Source: Winogradskyella sediminis | GTDB taxonomy: Bacteria > Bacteroidota > Bacteroidia > Flavobacteriales > Flavobacteriaceae | Assembly: GCF_003387355.1 (NCBI RefSeq) | Contig: NZ_QUNH01000001.1 | Location: 186,001 to 250,000 of the forward strand | Reading direction: 5' to 3' | Length of the DNA stretch: 64,000 bases | Part shown: in pieces, positions 1 through 9,199 of the stretch | Layout of the letters: every line of letters begins with the position of its first letter | Numbering within the stretch: position 1 is the stretch's first letter | Notes under the pieces: model-generated | Seen by the model: only the letters and a program-made list of their open reading frames with translations | The model's database searches: none | What the model was told of the DNA's origin: nothing | Made by a program: the position numbers and the translations under genes

Positions 1-67
1 ACCTTTAAGAGTGACCTAATAGAAGTTTTAGTGTCTCATTTTTATAACCTTTAAAACATAAAATATT

Positions 68-268
68 ATGGCAGTATTAAAAGTAATTGAAGTTTTATCT
101 AACTCAAATAAAAGTTGGGAAGACGCTACAAAAAAAGCAGTAAAAGAAGCTTCTAAAACAATAAAAAACATAAAATCTGTTTATGTAAATGAACAGAGTG
201 CTATTGTTAACGGAGATGACGTTACTGAATTTAGAGTGAATTTAAAATTGACTTTTGAAGTCAAATAA
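68..268 (+). CDS. Dodecin family flavin-binding protein
   Basis: A 66-residue protein that matches the dodecin family in length and pattern: a short beta strand ('VLKVIEVLS'), the 'SWEDA' segment leading into one amphipathic helix, and two more strands ending in 'LKLTFEV'. Dodecins form hollow dodecamers that bind flavins (or CoA in some members) and are thought to buffer or store them in the cytoplasm. The ATG at 68 is the only sensible start. It is followed by its own intrinsic terminator, so it is likely a monocistronic gene or the end of an operon that begins left of the window. The ligand cannot be told from sequence alone. Confidence 0.9.
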   Translation: MAVLKVIEVLSNSNKSWEDATKKAVKEASKTIKNIKSVYVNEQSAIVNGDDVTEFRVNLKLTFEVK

Positions 269-280
269 CACAACCACCTT

Positions 281-309
281 AATCGGACTAAAAATGGCCG
301 ATTTTTTTT
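281..309 (+). terminator. Intrinsic terminator after dodecin gene
   Basis: A 6-bp stem (AATCGG at 281-286 with CCGATT at 298-303) is followed by a run of T. It lies 12 bases after the dodecin stop and before the MscS gene. Confidence 0.7.
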
Positions 310-333
310 AACTAAAAATTGATTGTATAAAAA

Positions 334-1146
334 ATGGACACACAAAAATGGATTGACGAAGGTTATAATTTTATAATTGAGTTTGGCCCTAAAGTTATAG
401 GCGCTATTCTTATCTGGATTATTGGTAGCTGGGTAATTAAAATATTATTAAAAGCCCTCACCAAGGTGATGAATAAAGGAGGTTACGATGAGAGCCTTAA
501 AAAATTCTTAGCTAACCTTATTAGCTGGATCCTAAAGATTGTTCTAATCATTGTTGTATTAGGCACTATGGGTGTTGAAACAACGTCGTTTGCTGCTATT
601 ATTGCGGCAGCTGGTTTAGCTATTGGATTAGCATTACAAGGCTCATTGGCAAATTTTGCCGGTGGAGTTTTAATTATGATTTTTAAGCCAATTAAAATTG
701 GAGATCTTATAGAAGCTCAAGGTGAAATTGGCGTGGTTAAAGAAATTGAAATCTTTACGACTAAATTAATTGGTCTTTCTAATAAAGAAATCATTATTCC
801 TAATGGTTCACTGTCTAACGGAAACATTGTAAACTATACCACACAAGGAACTAGAAGAGTCGATTTAGTCTTTGGAGTAAGTTATGATGCCGACATTAAA
901 CAAACTAAAGACGTATTTAGTAAAGTATTAGCAGCACACCCTTTAATCTTAAAAGATCCTGCGCCAACCATTGCTTTATCTGAATTAGCAGATAGTTCAA
1001 TAAACTTTGTTGTAAGACCATGGTGTAAGACTGAAGATTACTGGACGGTCTATTTCGATATCACAGAACAAGTAAAAGAAGCTTTAGATGCTGCAGGTAT
1101 AGATATACCTTACCCACATCAAGTTGAAATACATAAAGAAGCTTAA
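334..1146 (+). CDS. MscS-family small-conductance mechanosensitive channel
   Basis: A 270-residue inner-membrane channel of the small MscS type. Three hydrophobic segments lie in the first 115 residues; the third is the pore helix, rich in Gly and Ala ('AAAGLAIGLALQGSLANFAG'), as in E. coli MscS. The conserved beta-domain sequence 'IGDLIEAQGEIGVVKEI' follows, then the C-terminal alpha/beta domain. Such channels open under membrane tension on osmotic downshock. The gene converges on tsaB, and the two coding regions overlap by 4 bp. Its likely terminator lies inside tsaB at 1196-1223. Confidence 0.92.
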   Translation: MDTQKWIDEGYNFIIEFGPKVIGAILIWIIGSWVIKILLKALTKVMNKGGYDESLKKFLANLISWILKIVLIIVVLGTMGVETTSFAAIIAAAGLAIGLALQGSLANFAGGVLIMIFKPIKIGDLIEAQGEIGVVKEIEIFTTKLIGLSNKEIIIPNGSLSNGNIVNYTTQGTRRVDLVFGVSYDADIKQTKDVFSKVLAAHPLILKDPAPTIALSELADSSINFVVRPWCKTEDYWTVYFDITEQVKEALDAAGIDIPYPHQVEIHKEA

Positions 1147-1814
1147 GACTTCTTTTTTAAAGCTACAAAATCCTTTAAATAATAAGGTTCAAAATAAGCG
1201 ACATCTTCGGTGTCGCTTTTTTTGTACTTATATTCTGCTAAACGTGCCATGTTATCTGCTGAAGGTAATTTACCCTCAATAAATACAGCATTAGGATGCT
1301 GAATAAGACCTTTAGTCTTCTCCACACCATTACCTATAAAATAGACTTTAGACTCTTTAAGAAGTTCGCTATAACTTTCTTCTGTAAGAATTTCGGCTTG
1401 TATTTCTCTGACTAATTCAAAATTTAAATTGTAAACAGCAGAATACACCTCCATCCGCCTTGCATCTAGCATCGGAATGACATATCCGTCTTTAAAGCCA
1501 ACTTGTTGTGCTAAACTCTCTAAAGTTGATACTGCGATTAAAGGTTTGTTCAATGCAAAACATAGGCCTTTTGCTGAAGATACTCCTATTCGCAAACCGG
1601 TATAAGAACCAGGCCCTTTGCTCACTGCTACAGCGTCTACTTCAATGGGTTTTAATTTTGCAATCTTAAAAACTTCATCGATAAATAGATGTAAGGTTTC
1701 AGCATGCGAATACCCCAAGCTATTATCTTCCTTTAAAACTAAAGTCTCCCCATCCTTGGATAGAGAGACCGAACAATTTGTAGTTGCTGTTTCTATATTT
1801 AGCACTAATGCCAT
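1143..1814 (-). CDS. tsaB: tRNA threonylcarbamoyladenosine biosynthesis protein TsaB
   Basis: A 223-residue ASKHA-fold protein that begins 'ALVLNIETATTNCSVSL' and has 'SKGPGSYTGLRIG', both typical of TsaB (YeaZ). TsaB partners with TsaD and TsaE to make the t6A modification at position 37 of tRNAs that read ANN codons. It is a cytoplasmic scaffold without its own catalytic site. It is the last gene of a long minus-strand run, 30 bases after a HlyD-type adaptor gene; efflux genes and tsaB have no obvious functional link, so this is probably only cotranscription. Confidence 0.95.
   Translation of the reverse strand: MALVLNIETATTNCSVSLSKDGETLVLKEDNSLGYSHAETLHLFIDEVFKIAKLKPIEVDAVAVSKGPGSYTGLRIGVSSAKGLCFALNKPLIAVSTLESLAQQVGFKDGYVIPMLDARRMEVYSAVYNLNFELVREIQAEILTEESYSELLKESKVYFIGNGVEKTKGLIQHPNAVFIEGKLPSADNMARLAEYKYKKSDTEDVAYFEPYYLKDFVALKKKS
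1196..1223 (+). terminator. Intrinsic terminator for mscS inside tsaB
   Basis: An 8-bp perfect stem (AAGCGACA at 1196-1203, TGTCGCTT at 1211-1218) with a 7-base loop is followed on the plus strand by a run of seven T. On the minus strand there is no T-run, so it reads as a one-way terminator for the channel gene that ends 50 bases upstream. It lies within the C-terminal codons of tsaB. Confidence 0.7.
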
Positions 1815-1844
1815 TGGCTTATAAATATTTTTTAGTCTTTGTTT

Positions 1845-3149
1845 TTAGCCTTGGGAATCTGAGGCCTCTAATGCACTTTTATTTTTTACTTCAATTAAAT
1901 CTCCAGGATTTAAATCTTTTGAAACCATAATATACGGACCCGTAATAATTTCATCTTCTTTTGTTAATCCTGAAATGATTTCAATATTAGTATCATCTTG
2001 AATGCCAGTTTTAACGACTCTTAGTTTTGCTTTACCATTTTCGTTTATAAAGACACATTCAAATTTTTGATCTTCACTATCAATACTGTCAGAATCAATA
2101 GAAGTGGTTTTCTCATATGTTTTCTTCGTTGAGCTTGTATCTGTTTTAATCACAATAGCACTAATAGGTACCGAAATTGCATCTTTTCGTGTTTTAGTAA
2201 TAATATCTACAGTAGCTGTCATTCCTGGTCTAAAGGGAGAGTATGTTTCTGGTTTTCCTTCTGTAAGATCTTTATATGAATCTTCAAGAATTCTTACTTT
2301 TACTTTAAAATTTGTAACCTGATCTGCTGCCAATGTACCTTCAGCGGAATTTGCAATTTCGGTGACAATACCTCTAAACTCCTTCTTTAAATAAGCATCC
2401 ACTTCAACAATTGTAGAGTCTCCAATATTAACTTTAACAATATCATTTTCATTGACATCTACTTCCACTTCCATGTTATTAAGGTTTGCAACACGCAAAA
2501 TCTCAGTACCTGCCATTTGCTGAGTTCCTACAACTCGTTCACCTAACTCTACACTAAGTCGAGAAATTGTTCCACTCATAGGAGCGTAAATAGTCGTTCT
2601 GTTTAAATTATCTTTAGCTTCGTTTACCGTTGCAGCTGCACTTTGCACATTGTAATAGGCCGAATTTTTACCAGCCACAGCTGTTTCATAGGCGGCAACA
2701 GAACGGTCCCAATCAGCTTTAGAAATAACCCCTTTATTAAACAGTGTTTTATTTCTTTCATAATCTGCTTTGGCCTGTCTTAAATTGGCTTCAGCCTGCT
2801 CTAATCCTGCACGTACGTTTTGATATGACGCTTGACTTCTACTTACTGCAGATTGAATTAAATCTGGATTGACACGAACTAACAAATCTCCCTTCTTAAC
2901 TTCTTGACCTTCTTTAAAAGGTAATTCTAAGATTTCACCAGAGACTTCTGAAGATATTTTAACTTCGATTTCAGGTTGAATTTTTCCGGTTGCAGATACA
3001 GTTTCAACGATATCCTTTATAGTAACCTCCTTTACCGTCACTTCTTTAAAATCTCTTTTGTCACCAAACCAGCCCATTTTTGATGCAGCGACTACAAGTA
3101 TTAGTGCTACTACGGCAAGTCCGATAATAATTTTTGTTGTTTTACTCAT
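1845..3149 (-). CDS. HlyD/MacA-type periplasmic adaptor (first of two in the operon)
   Basis: A 434-residue membrane-fusion protein. One N-terminal membrane anchor (about residues 5-25) is followed by a lipoyl-like half-motif ('VSGEILELPFKEGQEVKKGD'), a long coiled-coil hairpin (about 100-190) with 'YERNKTLFNKGVIS', the second lipoyl half ('IYAPMSGTISRL'), and beta-barrel and membrane-proximal domains. Such adaptors join an inner-membrane transporter to a TolC-type channel. It sits between the TolC-like gene (2 bases upstream) and tsaB. The C-terminal domain has a Ser/Asp/Thr-rich insertion around residues 335-365. The substrate is unknown. Confidence 0.9.
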   Translation of the reverse strand: MSKTTKIIIGLAVVALILVVAASKMGWFGDKRDFKEVTVKEVTIKDIVETVSATGKIQPEIEVKISSEVSGEILELPFKEGQEVKKGDLLVRVNPDLIQSAVSRSQASYQNVRAGLEQAEANLRQAKADYERNKTLFNKGVISKADWDRSVAAYETAVAGKNSAYYNVQSAAATVNEAKDNLNRTTIYAPMSGTISRLSVELGERVVGTQQMAGTEILRVANLNNMEVEVDVNENDIVKVNIGDSTIVEVDAYLKKEFRGIVTEIANSAEGTLAADQVTNFKVKVRILEDSYKDLTEGKPETYSPFRPGMTATVDIITKTRKDAISVPISAIVIKTDTSSTKKTYEKTTSIDSDSIDSEDQKFECVFINENGKAKLRVVKTGIQDDTNIEIISGLTKEDEIITGPYIMVSKDLNPGDLIEVKNKSALEASDSQG

Positions 3150-3151
3150 AA

Positions 3152-4594
3152 TTAAAACTTTAATTCTGTTGCTGGTATTCCGAAATATAATTCGAGAACT
3201 TTCAACTTAAAAATATAGTCGTATTTCGCTTGATTAAGCTGAATTTTAGCATTATCAAATCGTTGTTTAGACTGACTAAAATCGAAAGCATTAGTTAATC
3301 CTACATCGTAGCGTTCTTTAGCATAATCGTACGCCAATTGCTGCGACTCTAAGGCTAACTTTGCTGCTTCATATGACTTAAATGCTCCTTTAGCATCTAC
3401 GTGTGCCTGATATACTGAAGATTCTAAATCGAGTTCTGCTTGCTCTAGTAAATACTTTGAACGTTCTAAATTAATTTTATTTCTCTGAACATTGCCTTTA
3501 ATAGCAAAGCCATTTAATATAGGAATACTTAAGGACAAACCATAAGAAATACCATCATTTAAATATAATTGGTCAAAAAATGGGGCAGCTCCTACTTCTT
3601 GAGTCAATGTATTTGGAAATTCTCCAATTACGGCTTCGCCTGTACTTTGTACAGTTCCTATTTGTTGTACAACCGTTGGATTATCGGGATCTACTTCTTG
3701 TATAAAAGACTTCGTGTTAGAGTATCTTGTGTTATAGCCAAAAAATGCCGACAATGTAGGTAAGTAACTTCCTTTAGCAATTTGTAAATCTTTTTCAGCC
3801 AATGCCACGTTAGACTCTGCTATTTTAATTTCAGATCTTGTTTCTTTAGCTTCGTTTATAATTTCATCTGCAGACATGCTTGAAATACCATCATCAACTA
3901 TATCGTAGCCTTCGTCTTCAACATCAAAATTTTCATAATCCTTTATTAATAAAAGTTGAGCTAAACTAATTAAAGAAATTTTAACCTGATTTTCTGCATT
4001 TACAATAGATTGTTTTTCATTGGCATCTGTAGCCTGAATCTCTAACAAATCACCTCTGGGTAAAGAGCCAGCTTCTACTAATTGCTCTGTACGTTCTATC
4101 TGCTCTTGTGTTACTGCATTCTGAGATTTTAAAACTTCTAGATTGGCTTTATTCAAAATAACCTGTAAGTAACCGTTGGCAACAAACAATGAAATGTCAT
4201 CTTTCATCTTTTCTAAACGATACTGACTTGCGAGTTTAGAAATCTCAGCACGTTGTACTGTTCTAATATTTCTAAGGCCATCGAACAAAGTATACCCTAC
4301 ATTAATATTGCCGCTGGCAGATAAAAATGTTGTGGTCTCTGCATTATTAGTAATAGGGTTAAAACTAAGACCTGTGTTTTCCGAAAGTCCGGCACTAGCA
4401 CTTATACTTGGCAGAAAATTTCCGACTGCAGTAAGCTTATCAATATCTGCATCTTTGAGGTCTAAAAGACTCTGTTTAACAGAAATATTATTCTCTAAGG
4501 CATGAAGAACACACTCTTTGAGTGTCCACTTTTTTTGTTGTGCTTGTGCAATACTTACAAAAAGAAGTAATGCTATGATGATTGATTTTTTCAT
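3152..4594 (-). CDS. TolC-family outer membrane efflux protein
   Basis: A 480-residue protein with a signal peptide (about residues 1-18, ending 'SIAQAQ') and two repeats of the OEP helical pattern, with long heptad-like helices such as 'LEKMKDDISLFVANGYLQVI' in the first half and a matching helix pair near the C-terminus. TolC homologues form a trimeric outer-membrane barrel with a periplasmic helical tunnel. It is encoded between two adaptor genes and downstream of an ABC-type transporter, which points to a tripartite MacAB-TolC-like machine. The substrate is not evident. Confidence 0.92.
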   Translation of the reverse strand: MKKSIIIALLLFVSIAQAQQKKWTLKECVLHALENNISVKQSLLDLKDADIDKLTAVGNFLPSISASAGLSENTGLSFNPITNNAETTTFLSASGNINVGYTLFDGLRNIRTVQRAEISKLASQYRLEKMKDDISLFVANGYLQVILNKANLEVLKSQNAVTQEQIERTEQLVEAGSLPRGDLLEIQATDANEKQSIVNAENQVKISLISLAQLLLIKDYENFDVEDEGYDIVDDGISSMSADEIINEAKETRSEIKIAESNVALAEKDLQIAKGSYLPTLSAFFGYNTRYSNTKSFIQEVDPDNPTVVQQIGTVQSTGEAVIGEFPNTLTQEVGAAPFFDQLYLNDGISYGLSLSIPILNGFAIKGNVQRNKINLERSKYLLEQAELDLESSVYQAHVDAKGAFKSYEAAKLALESQQLAYDYAKERYDVGLTNAFDFSQSKQRFDNAKIQLNQAKYDYIFKLKVLELYFGIPATELKF

Positions 4595-4649
4595 GATACT
4601 TGTTTGTCTATTTAATACTTAAAGTGTTACAATAATTTTCGAAAAAAAA

Positions 4650-5810
4650 TTATTGCTGAGCGTATTTAGGCACGCCCTGCACCTGATTCCAAACTTTTAT
4701 TTTATCCGTTTTTGAGACACCATTTAAAACCTCTACAAAAATGCCATCACTAATACCTAATTCAATATCTCTTCGTTCAAATTGCTGATCGCCAACCACA
4801 ATCTCTACGAAAGGTTTTTTGGTTTCTGTATCATATTGAACTAAGGCTTCTTTTATGGCTAATACGTTTTCCGCTTTATCTAAAATAATTGAAGCATTGG
4901 CACTTAAACCTGCTCTAATAAAAGTTGAATCCATTTTTTGAAGAGATCCTTTAATTTCAAATTGAATGGCACCATTTTCAGCAACACCTTTAGGTGCAAT
5001 ATAATCTAATACAGCATCAAATTTCTTATCTTCTATAGCACCAACGGTGATTTCTAAAGGCAAGCCTTCTTTAATTTTACCTACTTCGCTTTCATCTACT
5101 TTTCCTTCAAAAATCATCTGTTTAACATCTGCTAATGATGCAATTGAAGTTCCTTCATTAAAGTTATTAGCCTCAATAACTTGATTTCCCGCTTTTACAG
5201 GCACGTCTAATACCATACCAGAAACTGTTGCTCTTACTTGTGTTTGGGCTATGTTACCTAAACCAGATGTAGTACCGGTTTTAATAATATCGTAATTTTG
5301 AGATGCAGAATTTAAATTAATTTTAGCTTGTTCTACACTTTGCTTGGTTTGTAAATAGGCATTACTCACTCCTTCAAAATCATTTGCAGAAATAACTCCT
5401 TTTTCGAACAAAGCTTTTTGCCTGTCGTAATTGGCTTGTTGTGTCTGTAAATTTATCTTTGCTGTTTCAAGCGCTGTTTGGTTTGTCGCAATACTATTTT
5501 TAGCACTTGTTAATGATGAAGCATTAGGGATTACTTTAATTTGTGCAATAAGATCTCCTTGTTCTACATACTCTCCGGCTTCGATAAAAATTTCTTCAAT
5601 AACACCCGAAATATTAGGTTTAATTAATATTTCTTCCTTAGGTACAATACTACCAGTTGCTACTGTCTTAACAATAATAGTTTCTTCTGTAGGTGACTCT
5701 GAGGTGTAGGTTTCAGGGTCTTCTTGATTTTTTTGCCATAAATAATATAGCGATATTCCAAATACAGCCACAATTGTGACTAATATGATGATGGTTTTGG
5801 TTCTCTTCAT
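4650..5810 (-). CDS. HlyD/MacA-type periplasmic adaptor (second of two)
   Basis: A 386-residue membrane-fusion protein with a membrane anchor at about residues 7-24, lipoyl half-motifs ('ISGVIEEIFIEAGEYVEQGD' and 'VRATVSGMVLDVPVKAG'), and a coiled-coil hairpin containing 'YDRQKALFEKGVIS', very like its neighbour's hairpin. It directly follows the two permease genes (25 bases), so it is the better candidate for the adaptor of that ABC transporter. The adaptor downstream of the TolC gene may be a paralogue that acts with the same pump or with another one. Confidence 0.9.
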   Translation of the reverse strand: MKRTKTIIILVTIVAVFGISLYYLWQKNQEDPETYTSESPTEETIIVKTVATGSIVPKEEILIKPNISGVIEEIFIEAGEYVEQGDLIAQIKVIPNASSLTSAKNSIATNQTALETAKINLQTQQANYDRQKALFEKGVISANDFEGVSNAYLQTKQSVEQAKINLNSASQNYDIIKTGTTSGLGNIAQTQVRATVSGMVLDVPVKAGNQVIEANNFNEGTSIASLADVKQMIFEGKVDESEVGKIKEGLPLEITVGAIEDKKFDAVLDYIAPKGVAENGAIQFEIKGSLQKMDSTFIRAGLSANASIILDKAENVLAIKEALVQYDTETKKPFVEIVVGDQQFERRDIELGISDGIFVEVLNGVSKTDKIKVWNQVQGVPKYAQQ

Positions 5811-5835
5811 GATGATAATGATGATTGATATATGT

Positions 5836-7095
5836 TTATTCTATTCTTAATGCATCTACTGGTTTCATCTTAGTCGCGCTATTAGCAGGAATTAATCCGG
5901 CTAAAACACCTGAAACTATTAATATAATTAAAGCTGTAAATACTACTTGCATACTTACGCTTGGATTTGCAAAATTATCGACTGGTCCAACATTGTCTAA
6001 AATGGAATTCATCACCCAAATGACCAAAGCAGCAAAAGAAATACCTACCATACCAGACAGGATGGTTAATATAAGACTTTCTTGTAGTATCTGAGATTTT
6101 ATACTCCATGGACTGGCTCCTAAAGCGCGTCTTACACCTATTTCTTTGGTCCGTTCTTTCACAACAATAAGCATGATATTACTAATACCAATAATACCAG
6201 ACATTAAGACCAATGCTCCAACAAAATATCCGACTAGAGATAAAATTGAAAATAAGCCATTAATACGTCCAAATTGCTCAGACAAATCAAAATGGCCAAT
6301 AGCACGATCATCTGTAGGGTCTACTTTATGTCTAAATTTCATTAAGTCGAATATCTGCTGTTTTACAGATGTAATGCTAACATCATCTACAGCAGTAATG
6401 GCCATCCATCCTACATTCTCACCTCTATTAAAGGCTTGACCAAAAGTTGTAAAAGGCATATAGATGGTGCTAGCATCTTGCTCACCATCTCCTTGACTGT
6501 TACTCATTTTAAAGGTACCTACCACTAAAAAATTGACTCCATTTATTTTTATGTAGGTACCTAATACCGTTTCATCCTTATCATACAGTCCTTTTACAAC
6601 ACCTGTACCAATAACACATATTTTTCGCTTGGCTTCTATGTCAGAATAACTAATGAAACGTCCTTGAAGAATATCCATAGGGCGTTGTTTTATAAATTCT
6701 GGATAATCTCCATAGATTTCAAAAGCACCAGATTTTGTTCCTCTAATGACATTATTTGCTCCATTATAACCACCTAATTGATTTCTAGGAGACACATATT
6801 TTAAATTGGGAATCTCTGATTTAATTGCTGCGACATCATCAATCTTATAGTTAAAGTAGCGTCCTTTTGGTAAACCTTTATAAGGCTTAGACGTACCTTG
6901 CGTCCACATAAACATAGAGTTAGTTGCAAAATTCCCAAAATCTGCTGTGACTCCATTTTTAAGTCCATTAGTTAAAGCTAATAACAATACCAAGATGGTA
7001 ATACCCCAAAACACTCCAAACGCAGTTAAGAACGTTCTAAATTTATTAGCATTTAGCGCTTCTAATATTTCATCCCAACGGTCTCTACTAAACAT
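5836..7095 (-). CDS. ABC transporter permease, MacB/FtsX type
   Basis: A 419-residue permease with the MacB layout without a fused ATPase: an N-terminal membrane helix (about residues 19-45), a large periplasmic MacB_PCD-type domain, and an FtsX domain with three C-terminal helices. 'VKERTKEIGVRRALGA' is the typical FtsX cytoplasmic loop. It lies 1 base downstream of a second, similar permease gene, so the pair probably forms a heterodimer served by the one ATPase. MacB-type machines drive export from the periplasm through TolC by mechanotransmission. Confidence 0.92.
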   Translation of the reverse strand: MFSRDRWDEILEALNANKFRTFLTAFGVFWGITILVLLLALTNGLKNGVTADFGNFATNSMFMWTQGTSKPYKGLPKGRYFNYKIDDVAAIKSEIPNLKYVSPRNQLGGYNGANNVIRGTKSGAFEIYGDYPEFIKQRPMDILQGRFISYSDIEAKRKICVIGTGVVKGLYDKDETVLGTYIKINGVNFLVVGTFKMSNSQGDGEQDASTIYMPFTTFGQAFNRGENVGWMAITAVDDVSITSVKQQIFDLMKFRHKVDPTDDRAIGHFDLSEQFGRINGLFSILSLVGYFVGALVLMSGIIGISNIMLIVVKERTKEIGVRRALGASPWSIKSQILQESLILTILSGMVGISFAALVIWVMNSILDNVGPVDNFANPSVSMQVVFTALIILIVSGVLAGLIPANSATKMKPVDALRIE

Positions 7096-7096
7096 A

Positions 7097-8341
7097 TTAT
7101 TCGTCTCTTAATGCGTCAATGGGTTTAATCATAGCTGCTCTATATGCAGGAATAAAACCTGCTAAAGCTCCTGCAAACACTAATAAAAACACGGTAGTTA
7201 ACGCAATATTAAAATCAACTTGAGGGTATTTTATGAAATCGCTTTCTATTTGAGGTCCAACTAATTCTAACAATCCAAGTCCAAAGATTAAACCAAATAA
7301 TCCTGAAAACATCGTTACAAAGACAGCTTCCTGTAAAATCATAGCTACAATAGACATTGGTAAAGCACCTAAGGCTTTTCGAATACCTATTTCTTTAGTA
7401 CGCTCTTTTACGATAATGAGCATAATATTACCTACACCTACAATACCTGCAATTATAGTTCCGATACCTACAAACCAAAATACTGCTTTGATGGTTGCTA
7501 TTAATGAATAGATTTTCTGAGCTTCTTCTAATGTATTATGCACTCTTACTGCACTGACATCGTCTGGGGCAACCGTATGAATATCTTTAATTTTTTGTTC
7601 TACACCTAAAGCTATGGCATTAGACATGGCCACTGCATCGTCAAAATTATCTGCCATTTTCACTGTAAACGCCATGTTTCTAATATTTTCACCGGCATTA
7701 AATACTTTTTGAGCTGTACTTACAGGAATATAAACCTGACCTTCTTCACGATCTCCACCTGGATCATAAAAAACACCAATGACCTTAAAGTTCATTCCGA
7801 ATACTTGAATATTTTGATTAATAGGATCTTCACCTTTAAATAAGTCTGTTTTTACCTTGTTTCCGATAACTGCCACTTTTTTACTTTCATCAATATCAGA
7901 TTGACTAATAAAACGGCCAGAACCCATGTCTGCATTTTCAATGAACTGATTATCTGGCATGGTGCCACGCACACGGTAATTTCCGGTTTCATTTTTATAT
8001 GTCACCGTGCCACCCCAAATCATATAATCTTTTGTACGATAATCAAAATAATCGGTATATGCGTTTTCAACAGCATCGAAGGTTGAATTTTTAAGCTGAA
8101 TATAACGTCCAGGATTTAAGCCTTTATAGCCTTTTGTAGTGACTCCTGTCCAAACGGAAATTTTGTTTGTGGCATCTTGTTCAAACTGAGATCTTACTCC
8201 ATTTGCAATCCCTTCGCTAAAACCAAGAAGTATCACCAAAATAAAGATTCCGGAAGCCACTGAAAGCCCAGTTAAAAACGTTCGCAATTTATTTTTGCTC
8301 AACGTTTCAAATATTTCTTGCCAACGCTCTAGATCAAACAT
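7097..8341 (-). CDS. ABC transporter permease, MacB/FtsX type (paralogue)
   Basis: A 414-residue permease with the same plan as its neighbour: N-terminal helix, periplasmic domain, and a C-terminal FtsX domain with the loop 'VKERTKEIGIRKALGA'. Its start overlaps the end of the ATPase gene by 8 bp, which suggests translational coupling. The two permeases are clearly paralogous in the N-terminal 40 residues and the FtsX region, but differ in the periplasmic domain. Confidence 0.92.
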   Translation of the reverse strand: MFDLERWQEIFETLSKNKLRTFLTGLSVASGIFILVILLGFSEGIANGVRSQFEQDATNKISVWTGVTTKGYKGLNPGRYIQLKNSTFDAVENAYTDYFDYRTKDYMIWGGTVTYKNETGNYRVRGTMPDNQFIENADMGSGRFISQSDIDESKKVAVIGNKVKTDLFKGEDPINQNIQVFGMNFKVIGVFYDPGGDREEGQVYIPVSTAQKVFNAGENIRNMAFTVKMADNFDDAVAMSNAIALGVEQKIKDIHTVAPDDVSAVRVHNTLEEAQKIYSLIATIKAVFWFVGIGTIIAGIVGVGNIMLIIVKERTKEIGIRKALGALPMSIVAMILQEAVFVTMFSGLFGLIFGLGLLELVGPQIESDFIKYPQVDFNIALTTVFLLVFAGALAGFIPAYRAAMIKPIDALRDE

Positions 8342-9035
8342 GTGCTGATGCTCTAATTTGTTCTACAGGACTATCATCTATAATCAATCCATCTTTAAGA
8401 TTAACGATGCGCTTTGTCATATGTGCAATGTCATCTTCATGGGTGACCACTAATATCGTTTTTCCTTCATCGTTGATACCTTGAATGAGTTCCATAACCT
8501 CATAAGATGTTTTGGTATCTAAGGCACCTGTGGGCTCATCGGCTAACAACACTTTAGGATCGCTAGCTAAAGCTCTTGCGATCGCTACACGTTGTTTTTG
8601 ACCACCAGAAAGCTCACTTGGCAAATGATGCGACCATTGTGCTAAACCAACTTTTTCTAGGTAATGCATAGCCTTCTCAGTACGTTCTTTTCGCTTAACA
8701 CCTTTATAATATAAAGGCATCGATACGTTATCTAACGCACTTTTGTAATTAATTAAGTTAAAAGATTGAAAAATGAAACCTAAAAATTCATTTCTATATT
8801 TAGCTGCTATTTTTTCGTTTAGATTCTTAATAGGCACTCCATCTAGAATATATTGACCTATATCAGCCTCATCGAGCATGCCTAAAATATTTAATAAGGT
8901 TGATTTTCCTGAACCCGAAGAGCCCATAATTGAGACTAACTCTCCTTCTTTTACATCAAAATTAATACCTTTTAAGACGTGTAGAGAATTGCTTCCCATA
9001 TGGTAAGATTTGTGTAAATCCTTAATCTGAATCAT
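8334..9035 (-). CDS. ABC transporter ATP-binding protein (MacB/LolD class)
   Basis: A 233-residue nucleotide-binding subunit. Visible are Walker A 'GSSGSGKST' (residues 38-46), the Q-loop region 'GFIFQSFNLI', the signature 'LSGGQKQRVAIARAL', Walker B 'VLLADEPTGALD' and the switch 'VVTHE'. The spacing and 'ADEPTGALD' are those of the LolD/MacB/FtsE group, which energises FtsX-type permeases. It is the first gene of the seven-gene minus-strand run that carries two permeases, two adaptors and a TolC-like protein. Confidence 0.95.
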   Translation of the reverse strand: MIQIKDLHKSYHMGSNSLHVLKGINFDVKEGELVSIMGSSGSGKSTLLNILGMLDEADIGQYILDGVPIKNLNEKIAAKYRNEFLGFIFQSFNLINYKSALDNVSMPLYYKGVKRKERTEKAMHYLEKVGLAQWSHHLPSELSGGQKQRVAIARALASDPKVLLADEPTGALDTKTSYEVMELIQGINDEGKTILVVTHEDDIAHMTKRIVNLKDGLIIDDSPVEQIRASAHV

Positions 9036-9199
9036 AATGCGGTTAGTTAGCGTTTACAATTTTAATAAAATTCGTGTGATTCTCATCCCAACGAATTGTT
9101 AATACCTATTAAACACAGAATTATCACCGACGAGGTGATTAAAGCTTCTAATAAGCAAACTGTATATAAGACTCTAAAATTCGGAAAATGTTACAGAAT

